From Tessaracoccus sp. (lineage in GTDB: Bacteria > Actinomycetota > Actinomycetes > Propionibacteriales > Propionibacteriaceae), in assembly GCF_016714275.1 (NCBI RefSeq), contig NZ_JADJNP010000001.1:744001-808000 (forward strand): a stretch of DNA of 64,000 nt, given 5' to 3'. A model generated the notes under the pieces. The model did not search any database and was not told the origin of the DNA. It saw only the letters and a list, made by a program, of their open reading frames with translations. The translations under genes and the position numbers were made by a program. Of the stretch, positions 51,144 through 59,885 are shown in pieces. Every line of letters starts with the position of its first letter. Position 1 is the first letter of the stretch.

Positions 51144-52080
51144 TCCCCAGAGTCTCAAGGGTCGCGATCCAGCGGGCGGCCTCGTCGAACTCTTCGTCGC
51201 TGAACCCGACGCCGATCGCGGGCCGGGCGCCGTCGGCCCGGGCGTACGAACCGAGGAAGTGCACCGTCGGGCAGACGCGGTGCAACCCCTCAAGGGCCTC
51301 GGCGACGCGCTTGTCGTGCAGGTGCCCCTCGGCGTCGATGGAGAAACAGTAGGAGCCGAGCGTCGTCTTCGTCGGCCGCGACTCGATCCGGCTCAAGTTC
51401 ACACCGCGAACGGCGAACTGCTCGAGGATCTCCAACAGCGCGCCCGCGTGGTCCTCTCGCATGTAGGCCACGAGCGTCGTCTTGTCGGCCCCGGTTCGGG
51501 GAGGCACCGGCCCGGCGGGGCCGACCCAGACGAAGCGCGTCACCGCGCCCGGATTGTCCTCGATCTGGTAGGCCACCTCGTCAAGGCCGTACATCTGGCC
51601 GGCGACGCGGGCGCAGACTGCTGCGTCGTAGCGCGAGTCCGGCCGCGCCACCTCAGCGGCGGCGCCAGCCGTCGACCCCGCCTCGGTCACGTGGGCGAAG
51701 GGCAACGTCGTCGCGAGCCACTCGCGGCACTGCGCCGCCGCATGCCCGTGAGTGAGGACGTTGCGGATGTCGCCGAGCGCCGTGCCCTCGCGGACGTACA
51801 GCCCGAACTCAACAGGGATGACGATCTCGGCACGGATCGCCAACGGCTCGCCAGCGATCAACTCGTCGAGCGTGGCGGAAACGCCGCCCTCGACGGAATT
51901 CTCGATCGGGACAATAGCGCCGCGCACCTCGCCCGCGCGCACCGCCTCCAGCGCCTCGCGCACGCTGGCGAACGCGATGGCCTCGTCGTCGCTGACCGTG
52001 CGCAACGCCTGATGGGTGAACGTCCCCGCGGGACCGAAGTATCCGAGCACCCGCCTAGTATGGCGCTTGTCAGCGGTCAC
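51130..52080 (-). CDS. pheA: Prephenate dehydratase
   Basis: The enzyme converts prephenate to phenylpyruvate in phenylalanine synthesis. The 316-residue protein has the start VLGYFGPAGTFTHQALR, the substrate-binding PIENSVEGGVSATLDEL, and a C-terminal ACT domain with LLEILEQFAVRGVNLSRIES, the phenylalanine-binding region. It is monofunctional, without chorismate mutase. The GTG start overlaps the stop of the upstream DNA glycosylase gene by four bases. Length agrees with actinobacterial PheA (about 300). Confidence 0.95.
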   Translation of the reverse strand: MTADKRHTRRVLGYFGPAGTFTHQALRTVSDDEAIAFASVREALEAVRAGEVRGAIVPIENSVEGGVSATLDELIAGEPLAIRAEIVIPVEFGLYVREGTALGDIRNVLTHGHAAAQCREWLATTLPFAHVTEAGSTAGAAAEVARPDSRYDAAVCARVAGQMYGLDEVAYQIEDNPGAVTRFVWVGPAGPVPPRTGADKTTLVAYMREDHAGALLEILEQFAVRGVNLSRIESRPTKTTLGSYCFSIDAEGHLHDKRVAEALEGLHRVCPTVHFLGSYARADGARPAIGVGFSDEEFDEAARWIATLETLGTNES

Positions 52081-52940
52081 TTCAGCAGGCGCGACAGGCG
52101 GCGGTCGGCCAGGGGCTTACCGCCGGTCTGGCAGCCAGGGCAGTACTGCATCGACGAGCTGGAGTACGAGATCTCCGCGATGGGGGTGCCGCACACCGCA
52201 CAGGGCTCGCCCGTGCGACCGTGGACGCGCATGTGGGCACGCTTCGCGTCCTTCAGGTCCGTCAGTGGACGGCCCACGGCGACGGCGACCGCCTCGGTCA
52301 ACACGGAGACCATGGCGTCGAACAGACGAACGGTCTCCGCGTCGTCGAGGCCGTCGGCGGGCTTGAACGGACTGAGCTTCGCGACGAAAAGGATCTCGTC
52401 CGAGTATGCGTTGCCGATCCCCGCCAAGCGCTTCTGGTCGCGCAGCACTCCCTTCAGCTGAGAGCGCCCGGCCCCGGCGAGGACGGCGCGGAAGTCGTCG
52501 ACGGTGAAGCCGGGAGCGAGCGGGTCCGGGCCCAGCGCCGCGATGCCCGGCACCTCCTGCGGATCCTCGACGACATACACGGCCAGCGCCCGCTGCGTAC
52601 CTGCCTCCGTGAGGCTGAAGCCCGAGTCGTCGTCGAGCACGATCCGCAGCACAAGACCCGACTTACCCGGCCGCCCGGGAACCTTCGGAGCGACGTCGTG
52701 CCAGGTCACCCAGCCGGCGCGCATGAGGTGGAAGACCAGGTGGATGCCCTGGGCATCGACGTCGATGAACTTGCCGTGCCGCGCGACGCTGCTGACCTCA
52801 AGGCCTGCGAGGGCGTCGAGCCCAATCCGGAACGTCTTGAGCGCGGAAAAGGCCACCAGGTGCCCCGCGGCGATGGTCTTGCCGCGCATCTTGGCGTCGA
52901 GCTCGGCCACAACGGCCGCAACCTCAGGCATCTCGGGCAT
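52077..52940 (-). CDS. Fpg/Nei-family DNA glycosylase
   Basis: The 287-residue protein begins MPEMPEV, the conserved catalytic N-terminus (Pro2 nucleophile, Glu3). It has the helix-two-turn-helix region (QLKGVLRDQKRLAGIGNAYS, then DEILF) and a C-terminal zinc finger with four cysteines (CAVCG...YCPGC). The family removes oxidised bases and nicks the abasic site. The sequence GIGNAYSDEIL points to the Fpg/Nei1 group found in actinobacteria; I do not assign fpg or nei. It is translationally coupled to pheA. A large hairpin element lies upstream. Confidence 0.93.
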   Translation of the reverse strand: MPEMPEVAAVVAELDAKMRGKTIAAGHLVAFSALKTFRIGLDALAGLEVSSVARHGKFIDVDAQGIHLVFHLMRAGWVTWHDVAPKVPGRPGKSGLVLRIVLDDDSGFSLTEAGTQRALAVYVVEDPQEVPGIAALGPDPLAPGFTVDDFRAVLAGAGRSQLKGVLRDQKRLAGIGNAYSDEILFVAKLSPFKPADGLDDAETVRLFDAMVSVLTEAVAVAVGRPLTDLKDAKRAHMRVHGRTGEPCAVCGTPIAEISYSSSSMQYCPGCQTGGKPLADRRLSRLLK

Positions 52941-52980
52941 CGAACTCCCTCCGTTTCGCCCACCCTACGCCCCGTCGCCG

Positions 52981-53049
52981 ACACAGATCTCTCTATATGG
53001 CGGGCCAGGTCCGTATACGGGCTGGCCCCCTGCATAGAGAGATCTGTGT
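52981..53049. repeat. 69-base inverted-repeat element (long hairpin)
   Basis: ACACAGATCTCTCTAT (52981-52996) and its exact complement ATAGAGAGATCTGTGT (53034-53049) form a 16-bp stem. Inside it GGGCCAG pairs with CTGGCCC, and CCGTATACGG at the centre is self-complementary. It lies between aat and the DNA glycosylase gene, both on the minus strand. There is no T tract typical of a terminator, though it could serve as one for aat. Confidence 0.8.
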
Positions 53050-53086
53050 GCGCGCCGCACAGAGGAAGTCGCTGTGGGAGGGAACG

Positions 53087-53794
53087 TCAGGGCGCGATCA
53101 GGCGGTGTTCGGCGACGGCGTCCGCGCCGGTGACCACGCCGGTGCGGGTCCAGGGCGCCGTCGGCAGAGCGACAGCCGCACGGGCGCGGCGCAGGTACTC
53201 GTCGCGGGTGAGTTCGTACGCGCCGAGCGTTCCTAGATGCTCGGTCAGCCACTGCACATCGAGCAGCGTCACGCCCAGCGCGAAGAGCTCCACCATGAGC
53301 CGCACCAGCGCGACCTTCGAGGCGTCGCGGCCCAACTCTTCGTCGTGAAACATCGACTCGCCGGCAAACAGCCCGCCGATGTGGACGCCGTACAGCCCTC
53401 CGACGAGGCGGCCCTCCGCATCCCAAACCTCCACCGAGTGCACCCACCCGGCCTCGTGCAAGTGGGTGTAAGCGGCGCGGACGCGCGAGTCGATCCATCC
53501 ACCGTCGCGGCGCGGGTCGGCGCAGGCGGCGAGCACACGGGGAAACGCGGCGTCCACCGTCGTCGTGTACCGGCGCGCCGACTTCCGCAGCGAGCGCGTC
53601 ACCCTCACCTCCGGCACGCGGATCACGCCGCGATACATCGGCGACCACCAGCCCATCGCCCGCGCATCCAACGGCATGGGGAATACGCCCTGGCGGTAGG
53701 CCGCGAGCGCCACGACGGCGTCGAACTCCTCCGAATAGCCGATCAAGTCGCGGCTCGGCCAGTCCTCGACCCGTCCGAACAGCCCGTCCTCCAT
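53087..53794 (-). CDS. aat: Leucyl/phenylalanyl-tRNA--protein transferase
   Basis: The enzyme adds Leu or Phe to proteins with N-terminal Lys or Arg, marking them for ClpAP/ClpS degradation. The 235-residue protein has the family landmarks YRQGVFPMPL, WWSPMYRGVI, GGWIDSRVRAAYTHLHEAG, HSVEVWDAEGRLVGGLYG and GESMFHDE. Length matches the family. It stands alone on the minus strand. About 280 bases upstream (53795-54075) contain no recognisable gene. Confidence 0.95.
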   Translation of the reverse strand: MEDGLFGRVEDWPSRDLIGYSEEFDAVVALAAYRQGVFPMPLDARAMGWWSPMYRGVIRVPEVRVTRSLRKSARRYTTTVDAAFPRVLAACADPRRDGGWIDSRVRAAYTHLHEAGWVHSVEVWDAEGRLVGGLYGVHIGGLFAGESMFHDEELGRDASKVALVRLMVELFALGVTLLDVQWLTEHLGTLGAYELTRDEYLRRARAAVALPTAPWTRTGVVTGADAVAEHRLIAP

Positions 53795-54075
53795 CCACCC
53801 ATCCTCGCATCACTTCGACACGACGGCGCGGCTCCGCCCGCGACGTCGCCGCAGTGCGCCGCCCGCACCGACGATCCGCGTCGCCTGGAGTTTTGGCGCA
53901 CGAGCAGGCCGATCCTGCTCTCCAGAGCACAGAAGGACGGGTCGTGCGTCATTCCTCCATGGACGGCTCGACCAACGTCGCGTCGGGGACGACCCGGAGC
54001 CGTCCCGGCTCCATCCCTGGTCACCCTCGACGCGCTTGGGGAGGTGTGACAGTCTGGACCCGTGAGGAGGGTGCC

Positions 54076-54759
54076 ATGAGCGAGAAGAACCAAGTCATCG
54101 CCATCAGCGAAGGCATCTCCGCCAACGTCTTTCACGAGATCTTGGAGATCGCCATCGAGGGCAAGGGCAAACTGCCCGGTGCCAAACACTCGGCGAAGCA
54201 ACTGCTGTTGCAGAAGAACGACGTCGAGGACGCCATCTCCCGGATGATCACGTCGCACACCGCCATGGCGGGCGGGCAGGGGTTCGCGACGAACTGGGGC
54301 GGCTTCTTCGTCAGCCTGATCACTGCGCCCGCGAACATGACGGCCGCAGCTTTCCTCCAGGCGCGGCTGGTCTCCGGCATCGCGCACCTGCGCGGGTACG
54401 AACTGGCCGACCCTCGGGTCCGCACCGCCATCCTGATGGTGATGCTGGGGCCGAGCACCACCGCGTCCCTGGTCTCGAAGGGCGTGCTGCCGTCGTCGCC
54501 GCTGCTGGTCGCCACCGCGCCGGTCTTCGACGCCCGCCTCGACGCTCAGGTCGCCCGTGCACTCCTCGACCGCTCACTCAACCAGCTGACGGGCAAGCGC
54601 CTCGGCGTGTGGATCGGGAAGCGCATCCCGCTGGTCGGAGGCGGGGTCGGCGCCGCCGTCGACGGCTGGTCGACGCTGTCGATCGCCAGGCACGCCATGC
54701 ACGAGTTCCCCAACCGTCGGCCGAAGCGCTCAGGGTCGGTGACCACCGAATCAGCGTGA
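54076..54759 (+). CDS. EcsC-family protein
   Basis: The 227-residue product shows the EcsC layout: a central hydrophobic region FVSLITAPANMTAAAFLQAR and a Gly/Val-rich segment near the end (IPLVGGGVGAAVDGWSTLS). EcsC is encoded with the EcsAB transporter in Bacillus; its biochemical role is unclear. Here it has no transporter neighbour. The ATG has GAGGAGG about seven bases upstream; the longer frame to 53854 lacks homology and is rejected. Its 3' end overlaps the convergent membrane protein gene by nine bases. Confidence 0.7.
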   Translation: MSEKNQVIAISEGISANVFHEILEIAIEGKGKLPGAKHSAKQLLLQKNDVEDAISRMITSHTAMAGGQGFATNWGGFFVSLITAPANMTAAAFLQARLVSGIAHLRGYELADPRVRTAILMVMLGPSTTASLVSKGVLPSSPLLVATAPVFDARLDAQVARALLDRSLNQLTGKRLGVWIGKRIPLVGGGVGAAVDGWSTLSIARHAMHEFPNRRPKRSGSVTTESA

Positions 54760-56469
54760 GGGCGCGACGATCGTTGTGTCGTTCTCGCCCGGGGGCGTGA
54801 GCGCCGTACGAACCACAACCGGCATGCCGGTCTCCTCGACGACGGCGTACACCATGTCCATCAGCTTGTCGTCTGCCGCGAGCACCTTCACGACGAGGTC
54901 GTTTCCATCGCGCGAGTAGCCGACGATCCGCGGGTCGCGGATGGTAGGCAGCGCGTCTAGAATGGCGTCGAGCTTGTCGTCGGCAACCGCTCCGGTGAGG
55001 CGGGAGCACACCCAACCCTGCGGATCTGGAAGCGGGATGTGGCCCTCGGGGTCTGGTGCGATCACGATCGTCGGCCACCTCGGGTCGTCCCGCCACGTGT
55101 CGCTCTTCTCGGCACACAACGTCGAGTACCGCTCGAACTCGACGCCGGGCTGCCCCGCGAAGACCGGCGGGCCGTCGAGCGTCAGGGAGCCGGGGTCGCC
55201 GTCGGTGGGGTCGTACGTGCCCGTGACTGTGTAGTGCCCGTCGCTGACAAGGACCCCCTGATCCGTGGTGTGCGGGATCTCGTCCCAGTTGACGTCACCC
55301 TTGAGGGTCGGGCCCTCGCAGGAGAACGGCTCCGTCGCCTCCCACGCCTCCCTCACGCACAGCCGCGGAAGCTCGCCCTCTTTCTGGAGGATCCGCGCGG
55401 TGCCCCGCAAGGTGCGGAGCGTGAGCGTTGAGTCCGACGACGTCGGCGAATCCGGGTCAGTGGTCGGGAGGTCCGACGCGGGCGGGGTCACGGGCGCCGT
55501 CGGATCCGTTGACGGGGTCTGTGTCGGCGTGTCCGGACCGACCGGGTTGAACACCGCTGTGAGCGTGACCGGCACGTCCTTTGCCGCCTTGCGGACCGCG
55601 GCCTCGATTTCCGGCGTGATGATCACCACGTGGACGTTCACCTCGGGCTTCATGCCGCCGGCATCGGCGGTCACGAGCTGGCCGTCCGGCAGGGCGGCCA
55701 TCACGGCACCGAGCACCTCCATCCGGCGCGCCTCCGTCGGCGCATCCGAGGACTGCACGCACAGTCCTCCCTTCCACACGGCCCGCAGCGCGCGGAAGGC
55801 CTCGTCGGCGGCTCCCTGCACCAGCACGTTGAAGTTGCTGCTCCCGTCGGACACGTACATCGTGACCACAGGCAGTTTCGCGGCTGCCGCATGGAGCGCC
55901 TCCGAGCCGTCGGGCGCCTCTCCACCTGCCCCCGGGTCGCCTCCGTCGGCGTACGGGTCGTCGCAGAGCTGTGGGAAGTCCAGACCCGCAGGCTCCTGCA
56001 CGAGCGGGGCGACGACAGGAGGTGCGGTCAGCGTGAACGAGCCGCTGTCGCCGTCGTCGGGGTCGTAGTGGCCGCGGACGGTATAGGTGCTGTTGGTCCA
56101 ACGGACGCCGTTGGCCTCCTCGAACTCGACCTGTTCCCAACGGAAGTCACCCTTGAGCGCGGGCCCGCCGCATTGGGGCGGATAGGACTCGCGGATCGCG
56201 CCTAGGCACAACTCCGGCGCGTCGGCGCTGCCGAGGATCATCACGTCGCCGGTCACCTCGCCTGTCGACTCGGCGGGACCGGCCACCAGCGGCCTGTTGA
56301 ACATCATTGCGCCCATGGGCACCGCGACAAGGGCCAGCGCGACGACCGCTGCTACGCCCCCGATCCGCCGACGACGCGCGCGCCGCACGGCTGCGCCCGC
56401 CCACGCGTCGGGCGAGGGTGCGTCCGGCACTACCTGACCGAGAATCTTGGTCACATCTTCGTCGTTCAT
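54751..56469 (-). CDS. Single-pass membrane protein with duplicated extracellular module, likely anti-sigma partner
   Basis: The 572-residue protein has a short cytoplasmic N-terminus (MNDEDVTKILGQVVPD, Arg-rich to residue ~37), one membrane helix (GGVAAVVALALVAVPMGAMM), and two homologous extracellular modules of ~120 residues. The first has LCLGAIRESYPPQCGGPALK, YTVRGHYDPDDGDSGSFTL and PPVVA; the second has LCVREAWEATEPFSCEGPTL, YTVTGTYDPTDGDPGSLTL and PPVFA. A Thr/Pro/Asp linker separates them. Its start overlaps the sigma-factor stop (ATGA), the usual place of an anti-sigma gene, though no zinc-binding HxxxCxxC is present. The upstream frame to 56916 is the antisense-frame shadow of the sigma gene. 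Function as a sensor is inference. Confidence 0.7.
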   Translation of the reverse strand: MNDEDVTKILGQVVPDAPSPDAWAGAAVRRARRRRIGGVAAVVALALVAVPMGAMMFNRPLVAGPAESTGEVTGDVMILGSADAPELCLGAIRESYPPQCGGPALKGDFRWEQVEFEEANGVRWTNSTYTVRGHYDPDDGDSGSFTLTAPPVVAPLVQEPAGLDFPQLCDDPYADGGDPGAGGEAPDGSEALHAAAAKLPVVTMYVSDGSSNFNVLVQGAADEAFRALRAVWKGGLCVQSSDAPTEARRMEVLGAVMAALPDGQLVTADAGGMKPEVNVHVVIITPEIEAAVRKAAKDVPVTLTAVFNPVGPDTPTQTPSTDPTAPVTPPASDLPTTDPDSPTSSDSTLTLRTLRGTARILQKEGELPRLCVREAWEATEPFSCEGPTLKGDVNWDEIPHTTDQGVLVSDGHYTVTGTYDPTDGDPGSLTLDGPPVFAGQPGVEFERYSTLCAEKSDTWRDDPRWPTIVIAPDPEGHIPLPDPQGWVCSRLTGAVADDKLDAILDALPTIRDPRIVGYSRDGNDLVVKVLAADDKLMDMVYAVVEETGMPVVVRTALTPPGENDTTIVAPSR

Positions 56470-56969
56470 GACTGTTGCTCCTCCAAATGGACGGACCCGC
56501 GCAGCTGCTCGAGCGCGCGGTGGGAATACGCCTTGACCGTGCCCTGGGCGAGACCCAGAAGCTCGGCGACTTCGGCGATGGGTAGGTCCTCGAAATAGCG
56601 CAGCACCAGCACGGCGCGCTGGGCGCGAGGAAGTTCGGCGAGGGCACGCAGGACGTCGATGCGTAGGCCCTCGTTGAGGTCGACGGCGGGCGCGCTCCCG
56701 CCGTCGGGCCCGGGTTCCGGCATGCGCTCGCTCGGTACCTCGCCGGTCCAGCGCCGCCGCCACCACGAGACGAACGTGCGGTAGATCGTCGTGCGGACAT
56801 AGGCCTCGAATGAACGGTCGTTGCCGTCGTAGCGCGGATAGGTCTTGGCGAGCGCGGTCTGAACCAGGTCCTCCGCGCGCCCACCGTCTCCTGTGAGTAG
56901 CCACGCGGACCGCCACAGGTCGCGCCCGCGCCGCCGCACGAACGCCTCGAAGCCCTGCTCGTCGTTCAT
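56466..56969 (-). CDS. ECF sigma factor, SigE family
   Basis: The 167-residue protein has sigma region 2 (FEAFVRRRGRDLWRSAWLLT, then GRAEDLVQTALAKTYPRY) and region 4 (LAELPRAQRAVLVLRYFEDL followed by PIAEVAELLGLAQGTVKAYS). It matches the SigE-type group widespread in actinobacteria. It directs RNA polymerase to a small regulon, often in envelope stress. The ATG at 56969 has AGGAGGT nine bases upstream; the frame to 57023 is rejected. It is coupled to the downstream membrane protein gene and follows the WYL regulator gene by 57 bases. Confidence 0.88.
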   Translation of the reverse strand: MNDEQGFEAFVRRRGRDLWRSAWLLTGDGGRAEDLVQTALAKTYPRYDGNDRSFEAYVRTTIYRTFVSWWRRRWTGEVPSERMPEPGPDGGSAPAVDLNEGLRIDVLRALAELPRAQRAVLVLRYFEDLPIAEVAELLGLAQGTVKAYSHRALEQLRGSVHLEEQQS

Positions 56970-57026
56970 CGCCGCACCTCCTATCCCATTACACGCTCTG
57001 GAAGGCCGCGGAGGTTGCTCCACTGC

Positions 57027-58010
57027 TCACGCCGATAGCCAGGCTTGCCCGTCCAAGGCTCGCAGCATCCGTTCCAAGGTCTCCCGCAGTTCGGAGCGAG
57101 CGGGCTCCGCGAGATCGGTGGTGTACTCGACACCCGCGGGGATCCAGGAAAGGCCATACATGGTCTCGCGGAAGTCCGCGCCTCCCACCGGCCACCTGGT
57201 CTTGTCGTCTCCGACGGGCTCAGCACCCTGGCCCCACTGGCCGAAGTAGCCGCGCATCTCGTCGTAGGGCAGCTCCATCACCGCATCGGCCTCGACGTTT
57301 TGCCGTCCCCAGGAACGGGCCACGAAGATGAATTCCTCGACCTCCTCGGACGTCAGCGGCCGCGGCGTGAACAGCGCCTGGGTGTGCTCCACGTCCTCGA
57401 GACGATCGACACGGAACGTACGCCAGTCGTCCTTGTCGAGATCCCAGCACAGCAGATACCAGTGGCGTTCGGCGGGCGCCAGCGCATGCGGCTCGACGTG
57501 TCGGCGGGTGACCGCGCCCGAGGCCGAGGTGTAGGTGAACCGGACGCGTTCGCGGTCGCGGCAGGCCAGCGCCAACTCGCCCAGCACCTCGCCGGACACC
57601 GCGACACCGGCCTGGATCCCCGCAGGCTGCATGGCAGCGACGATCGCGGACACTCTCCGACGCAGCGGCGCGGGCAACACCTTCTCCAGCTTGGCCAGCG
57701 CGGTGACGGTTGTCTCGGGGCCGGAGACCAACCGCTGCGAGGCCGCGACGCGCAGGCCGATGGCGATCGCGACGGCCTCGTCGTCGGTAAGCAGGAGCGG
57801 CGGGAGCGCGCTCCCGGCCTCGAGACGATAGCCGCCGGCCAGGCCGGGAACCGACGCGATCCGGTACCCCAGCTCGCGCAGCCTCTCCACGTCGCGGCGC
57901 ACCGTGCGTTCGGTGACACTCAGACGGTCCGCGAGCTCCGAGCCCGGCCAGTGCCGGTGGGTCTGCAGTAGGTTCAACAGGGCGAGCGCCCGCGTCGTCG
58001 TATCGGACAT
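57027..58010 (-). CDS. HTH-WYL transcriptional regulator
   Basis: The 327-residue protein has an N-terminal DeoR/HTH_11-type helix-turn-helix (WPGSELADRLSVTERTVRRD, VERLRELGYRI), a central region, and a WYL domain (APAERHWYLLCWDLDKDDWR, TFRVDRLEDV) that binds ligands or nucleic acid. It is divergent from the ABC transporter operon with a 61-base gap, a layout that usually means it controls that operon. The minus strand has CATAGT six bases before the ATG (leaderless), although GAGGG lies close enough to act as a weak ribosome site. Confidence 0.88.
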   Translation of the reverse strand: MSDTTTRALALLNLLQTHRHWPGSELADRLSVTERTVRRDVERLRELGYRIASVPGLAGGYRLEAGSALPPLLLTDDEAVAIAIGLRVAASQRLVSGPETTVTALAKLEKVLPAPLRRRVSAIVAAMQPAGIQAGVAVSGEVLGELALACRDRERVRFTYTSASGAVTRRHVEPHALAPAERHWYLLCWDLDKDDWRTFRVDRLEDVEHTQALFTPRPLTSEEVEEFIFVARSWGRQNVEADAVMELPYDEMRGYFGQWGQGAEPVGDDKTRWPVGGADFRETMYGLSWIPAGVEYTTDLAEPARSELRETLERMLRALDGQAWLSA

Positions 58011-58059
58011 GCCCTCACTATGCCATTCATTGCGGACAGGATCTGACCTGAATTGGTTC

Positions 58060-58065
58060 TACGGT
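58060..58065 (+). promoter_or_regulatory. -10 element of the leaderless promoter of the ABC transporter operon
   Basis: TACGGT ends six bases before the ATG at 58072, in the short gap shared with the divergent WYL regulator gene. No ribosome site is visible between it and the ATG. Confidence 0.4.
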
Positions 58066-58071
58066 GGTTTC

Positions 58072-59094
58072 ATGCCGAATGAACCCATCATCGAGGTGCG
58101 CGGACTGACCAAGCGCTTCACCGTCGGAAAGAACACTGTCGAGGCCGTGACCGACCTCTCCTTCGAGGTCGCGCCCGGCGAGCTCGTGGCCTTTCTCGGG
58201 CCCAACGGCGCGGGCAAGTCGACCAGCCTGCGCATGCTCACCACCCTCATCCCACCGACCGCCGGTACCGCGCGGGTGGTCGGTCACGACATCCTCCGGC
58301 AGCCGGCCGACGTGCGCCGCCGCATCGGTTACGTCGGCCAGTTGACCAGCGGCAGCTTCGCCCAGCGGGTGCGCGACGAGCTCATCAGCCAAGGCGCGTT
58401 CTACGGCATCGCCAAGGACGTCGCCCGCCGCCGCGCCGACGAACTGATCGAGTCGCTGGACCTGGCGCCGTTCGCCAAACGCACGGTGCAGCAGCTGTCA
58501 GGAGGCCAGAAGCGGCGCCTGGACGTTGCACTCGGCCTCATGCACGCGCCTCCGCTGCTTTTCCTCGATGAGCCGTCGACAGGCCTGGATCCGCAGAGCC
58601 GCGCCAACCTGTGGCAGCACATCATCGATCTCCGCGCGGAGCATGGCACCACCGTCTTCCTCACCACGCACTACCTGGAGGAGGCGGACCGCTACGCGGA
58701 ACGGGTCATGGTGATCGACCAGGGAAGGGTGATCGCCGACGACACCGCGGCCCGGCTCAAGGCGAATCTGGCCGGCGACATCATCACCCTCACCTTCGCT
58801 TCCCAGGACGAGGCCGACGGCGCAGCCCCGGTCCTGGAGCGCCTCGCGCAGCGTGAAGCTCGCCGCACCGGCGACGCCTCCGTGACGATGACCGTTCCCG
58901 ACGGCGACGCCCTCTTGCCTGCCGCGGTCCGGGAGCTGGACGCTGCGGGGCTGCGCGTCGAGCGGGCCACAGGGGTGCCGCCGACCCTCGACGACGTCTT
59001 CCTTGCCCTCACCGGCAGGACGCTGCGCGACGCCGACATGACCGAGAGCACCACCGCCGAGACCACCACCCAGCAGGAAGGGGCACACCAATGA
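58072..59094 (+). CDS. ABC transporter ATPase, DrrA-like (drug export)
   Basis: The 340-residue protein has Walker A FLGPNGAGKST, the signature VQQLSGGQKRRLDVALGLM, Walker B LLFLDEPSTGLD and a C-terminal DrrA extension (GVPPTLDDVFLALTGRTLRD). This is the daunorubicin-resistance type, which exports hydrophobic compounds. It overlaps the permease gene by four bases and is divergent from the WYL regulator gene. The frame to 57904 overlaps that regulator and is rejected. Substrate unknown. Confidence 0.92.
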   Translation: MPNEPIIEVRGLTKRFTVGKNTVEAVTDLSFEVAPGELVAFLGPNGAGKSTSLRMLTTLIPPTAGTARVVGHDILRQPADVRRRIGYVGQLTSGSFAQRVRDELISQGAFYGIAKDVARRRADELIESLDLAPFAKRTVQQLSGGQKRRLDVALGLMHAPPLLFLDEPSTGLDPQSRANLWQHIIDLRAEHGTTVFLTTHYLEEADRYAERVMVIDQGRVIADDTAARLKANLAGDIITLTFASQDEADGAAPVLERLAQREARRTGDASVTMTVPDGDALLPAAVRELDAAGLRVERATGVPPTLDDVFLALTGRTLRDADMTESTTAETTTQQEGAHQ

Positions 59095-59876
59095 GCAGCA
59101 CCAAGACAGGCACCGCCGCACCGTCGGGTGTCGTCCGCGACACATGGCACATCCTCACCCGTGAGCTCCGGCCCGTGGCCCGCGACCCCTTCACGCTGAT
59201 CTTCAGCCTGGTGCAACCGCTGGTCTTCCTCGGCTTGTTCGCACCCCTGCTTGTGGGACAGTCCGGCATGCCCGTCGGTGAGACCCTGCGCTGGTTCGTC
59301 CCGGGAGTGATCGTCATGATCGTGCTGTTCGGCACCGGTGCGGTGGGCTCGAATCTCCAGTACGAGATGATGACGGGCTCGCACGAGCGCACCCTCGTCG
59401 CGCCGCTGTCACGGTCGTCGTTGCTGATCGGGCGCGCGCTCAAGGAGATCGTCCCGATCATGGCTCAGGCCTTGCTGATCGTGTCGATCTCGGCGATCTT
59501 CGGCTTCCGCTTCCACGCGGCGGGGCTGCTGATCGGCTTGGTCCTGCTCGCGGTGTTCAGCGTCGGACTCGGCTCGCTGTCCTACGCCCTCGCCCTGGCC
59601 ACCAAAGACCGCGAGTGGCTGTTCTGGGGCGTGCAGCAGACGCTGATCTTCCCGCTGCTGATCCTCTCCGGGATGCTGCTTCCCCTCGACGAAGGCCCGG
59701 CGTGGATGCGCGCCGTCTCCGCCGTCAACCCGGTGAACTGGGTGGTGCAGGCCGAGCGTGCTCTGATCGCGGGCGACTTCACGAACCCGACCGTGCTCTG
59801 GGGCTGGGTTGCCGCGGTCGCGGTCGCTGTGCTCGGCCTGGCCGTCGGCATCCGCGGGATGCGTCGCAGTAGCTGA
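59091..59876 (+). CDS. ABC-2 type permease, DrrB-like
   Basis: The 261-residue protein has six predicted helices, including VQPLVFLGLFAPLLVGQ, WFVPGVIVMIVLFGTGAVGS and LIFPLLILSGMLLPLDEGPA, with the ABC-2 family segment AVNPVNWVVQAERALIAGDF. It forms the transporter with the preceding ATPase. It is the last gene of the operon. The start has a four-base overlap with the ATPase gene, so the two are coupled. It converges on alr after nine bases. Confidence 0.9.
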   Translation: MSSTKTGTAAPSGVVRDTWHILTRELRPVARDPFTLIFSLVQPLVFLGLFAPLLVGQSGMPVGETLRWFVPGVIVMIVLFGTGAVGSNLQYEMMTGSHERTLVAPLSRSSLLIGRALKEIVPIMAQALLIVSISAIFGFRFHAAGLLIGLVLLAVFSVGLGSLSYALALATKDREWLFWGVQQTLIFPLLILSGMLLPLDEGPAWMRAVSAVNPVNWVVQAERALIAGDFTNPTVLWGWVAAVAVAVLGLAVGIRGMRRSS

Positions 59877-59885
59877 GACCGGGCG

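Noticed and set aside
51259..52461. Plus-strand frame opposite pheA and the DNA glycosylase gene
   Set aside because: It is a shadow of two certain genes, with no start site or domain.
54751..56916. 721-residue reading of the membrane protein next to the sigma factor
   Set aside because: The first ~149 residues are a shadow of the sigma-factor gene; the ATG at 56469 overlapping the sigma stop is the natural start.
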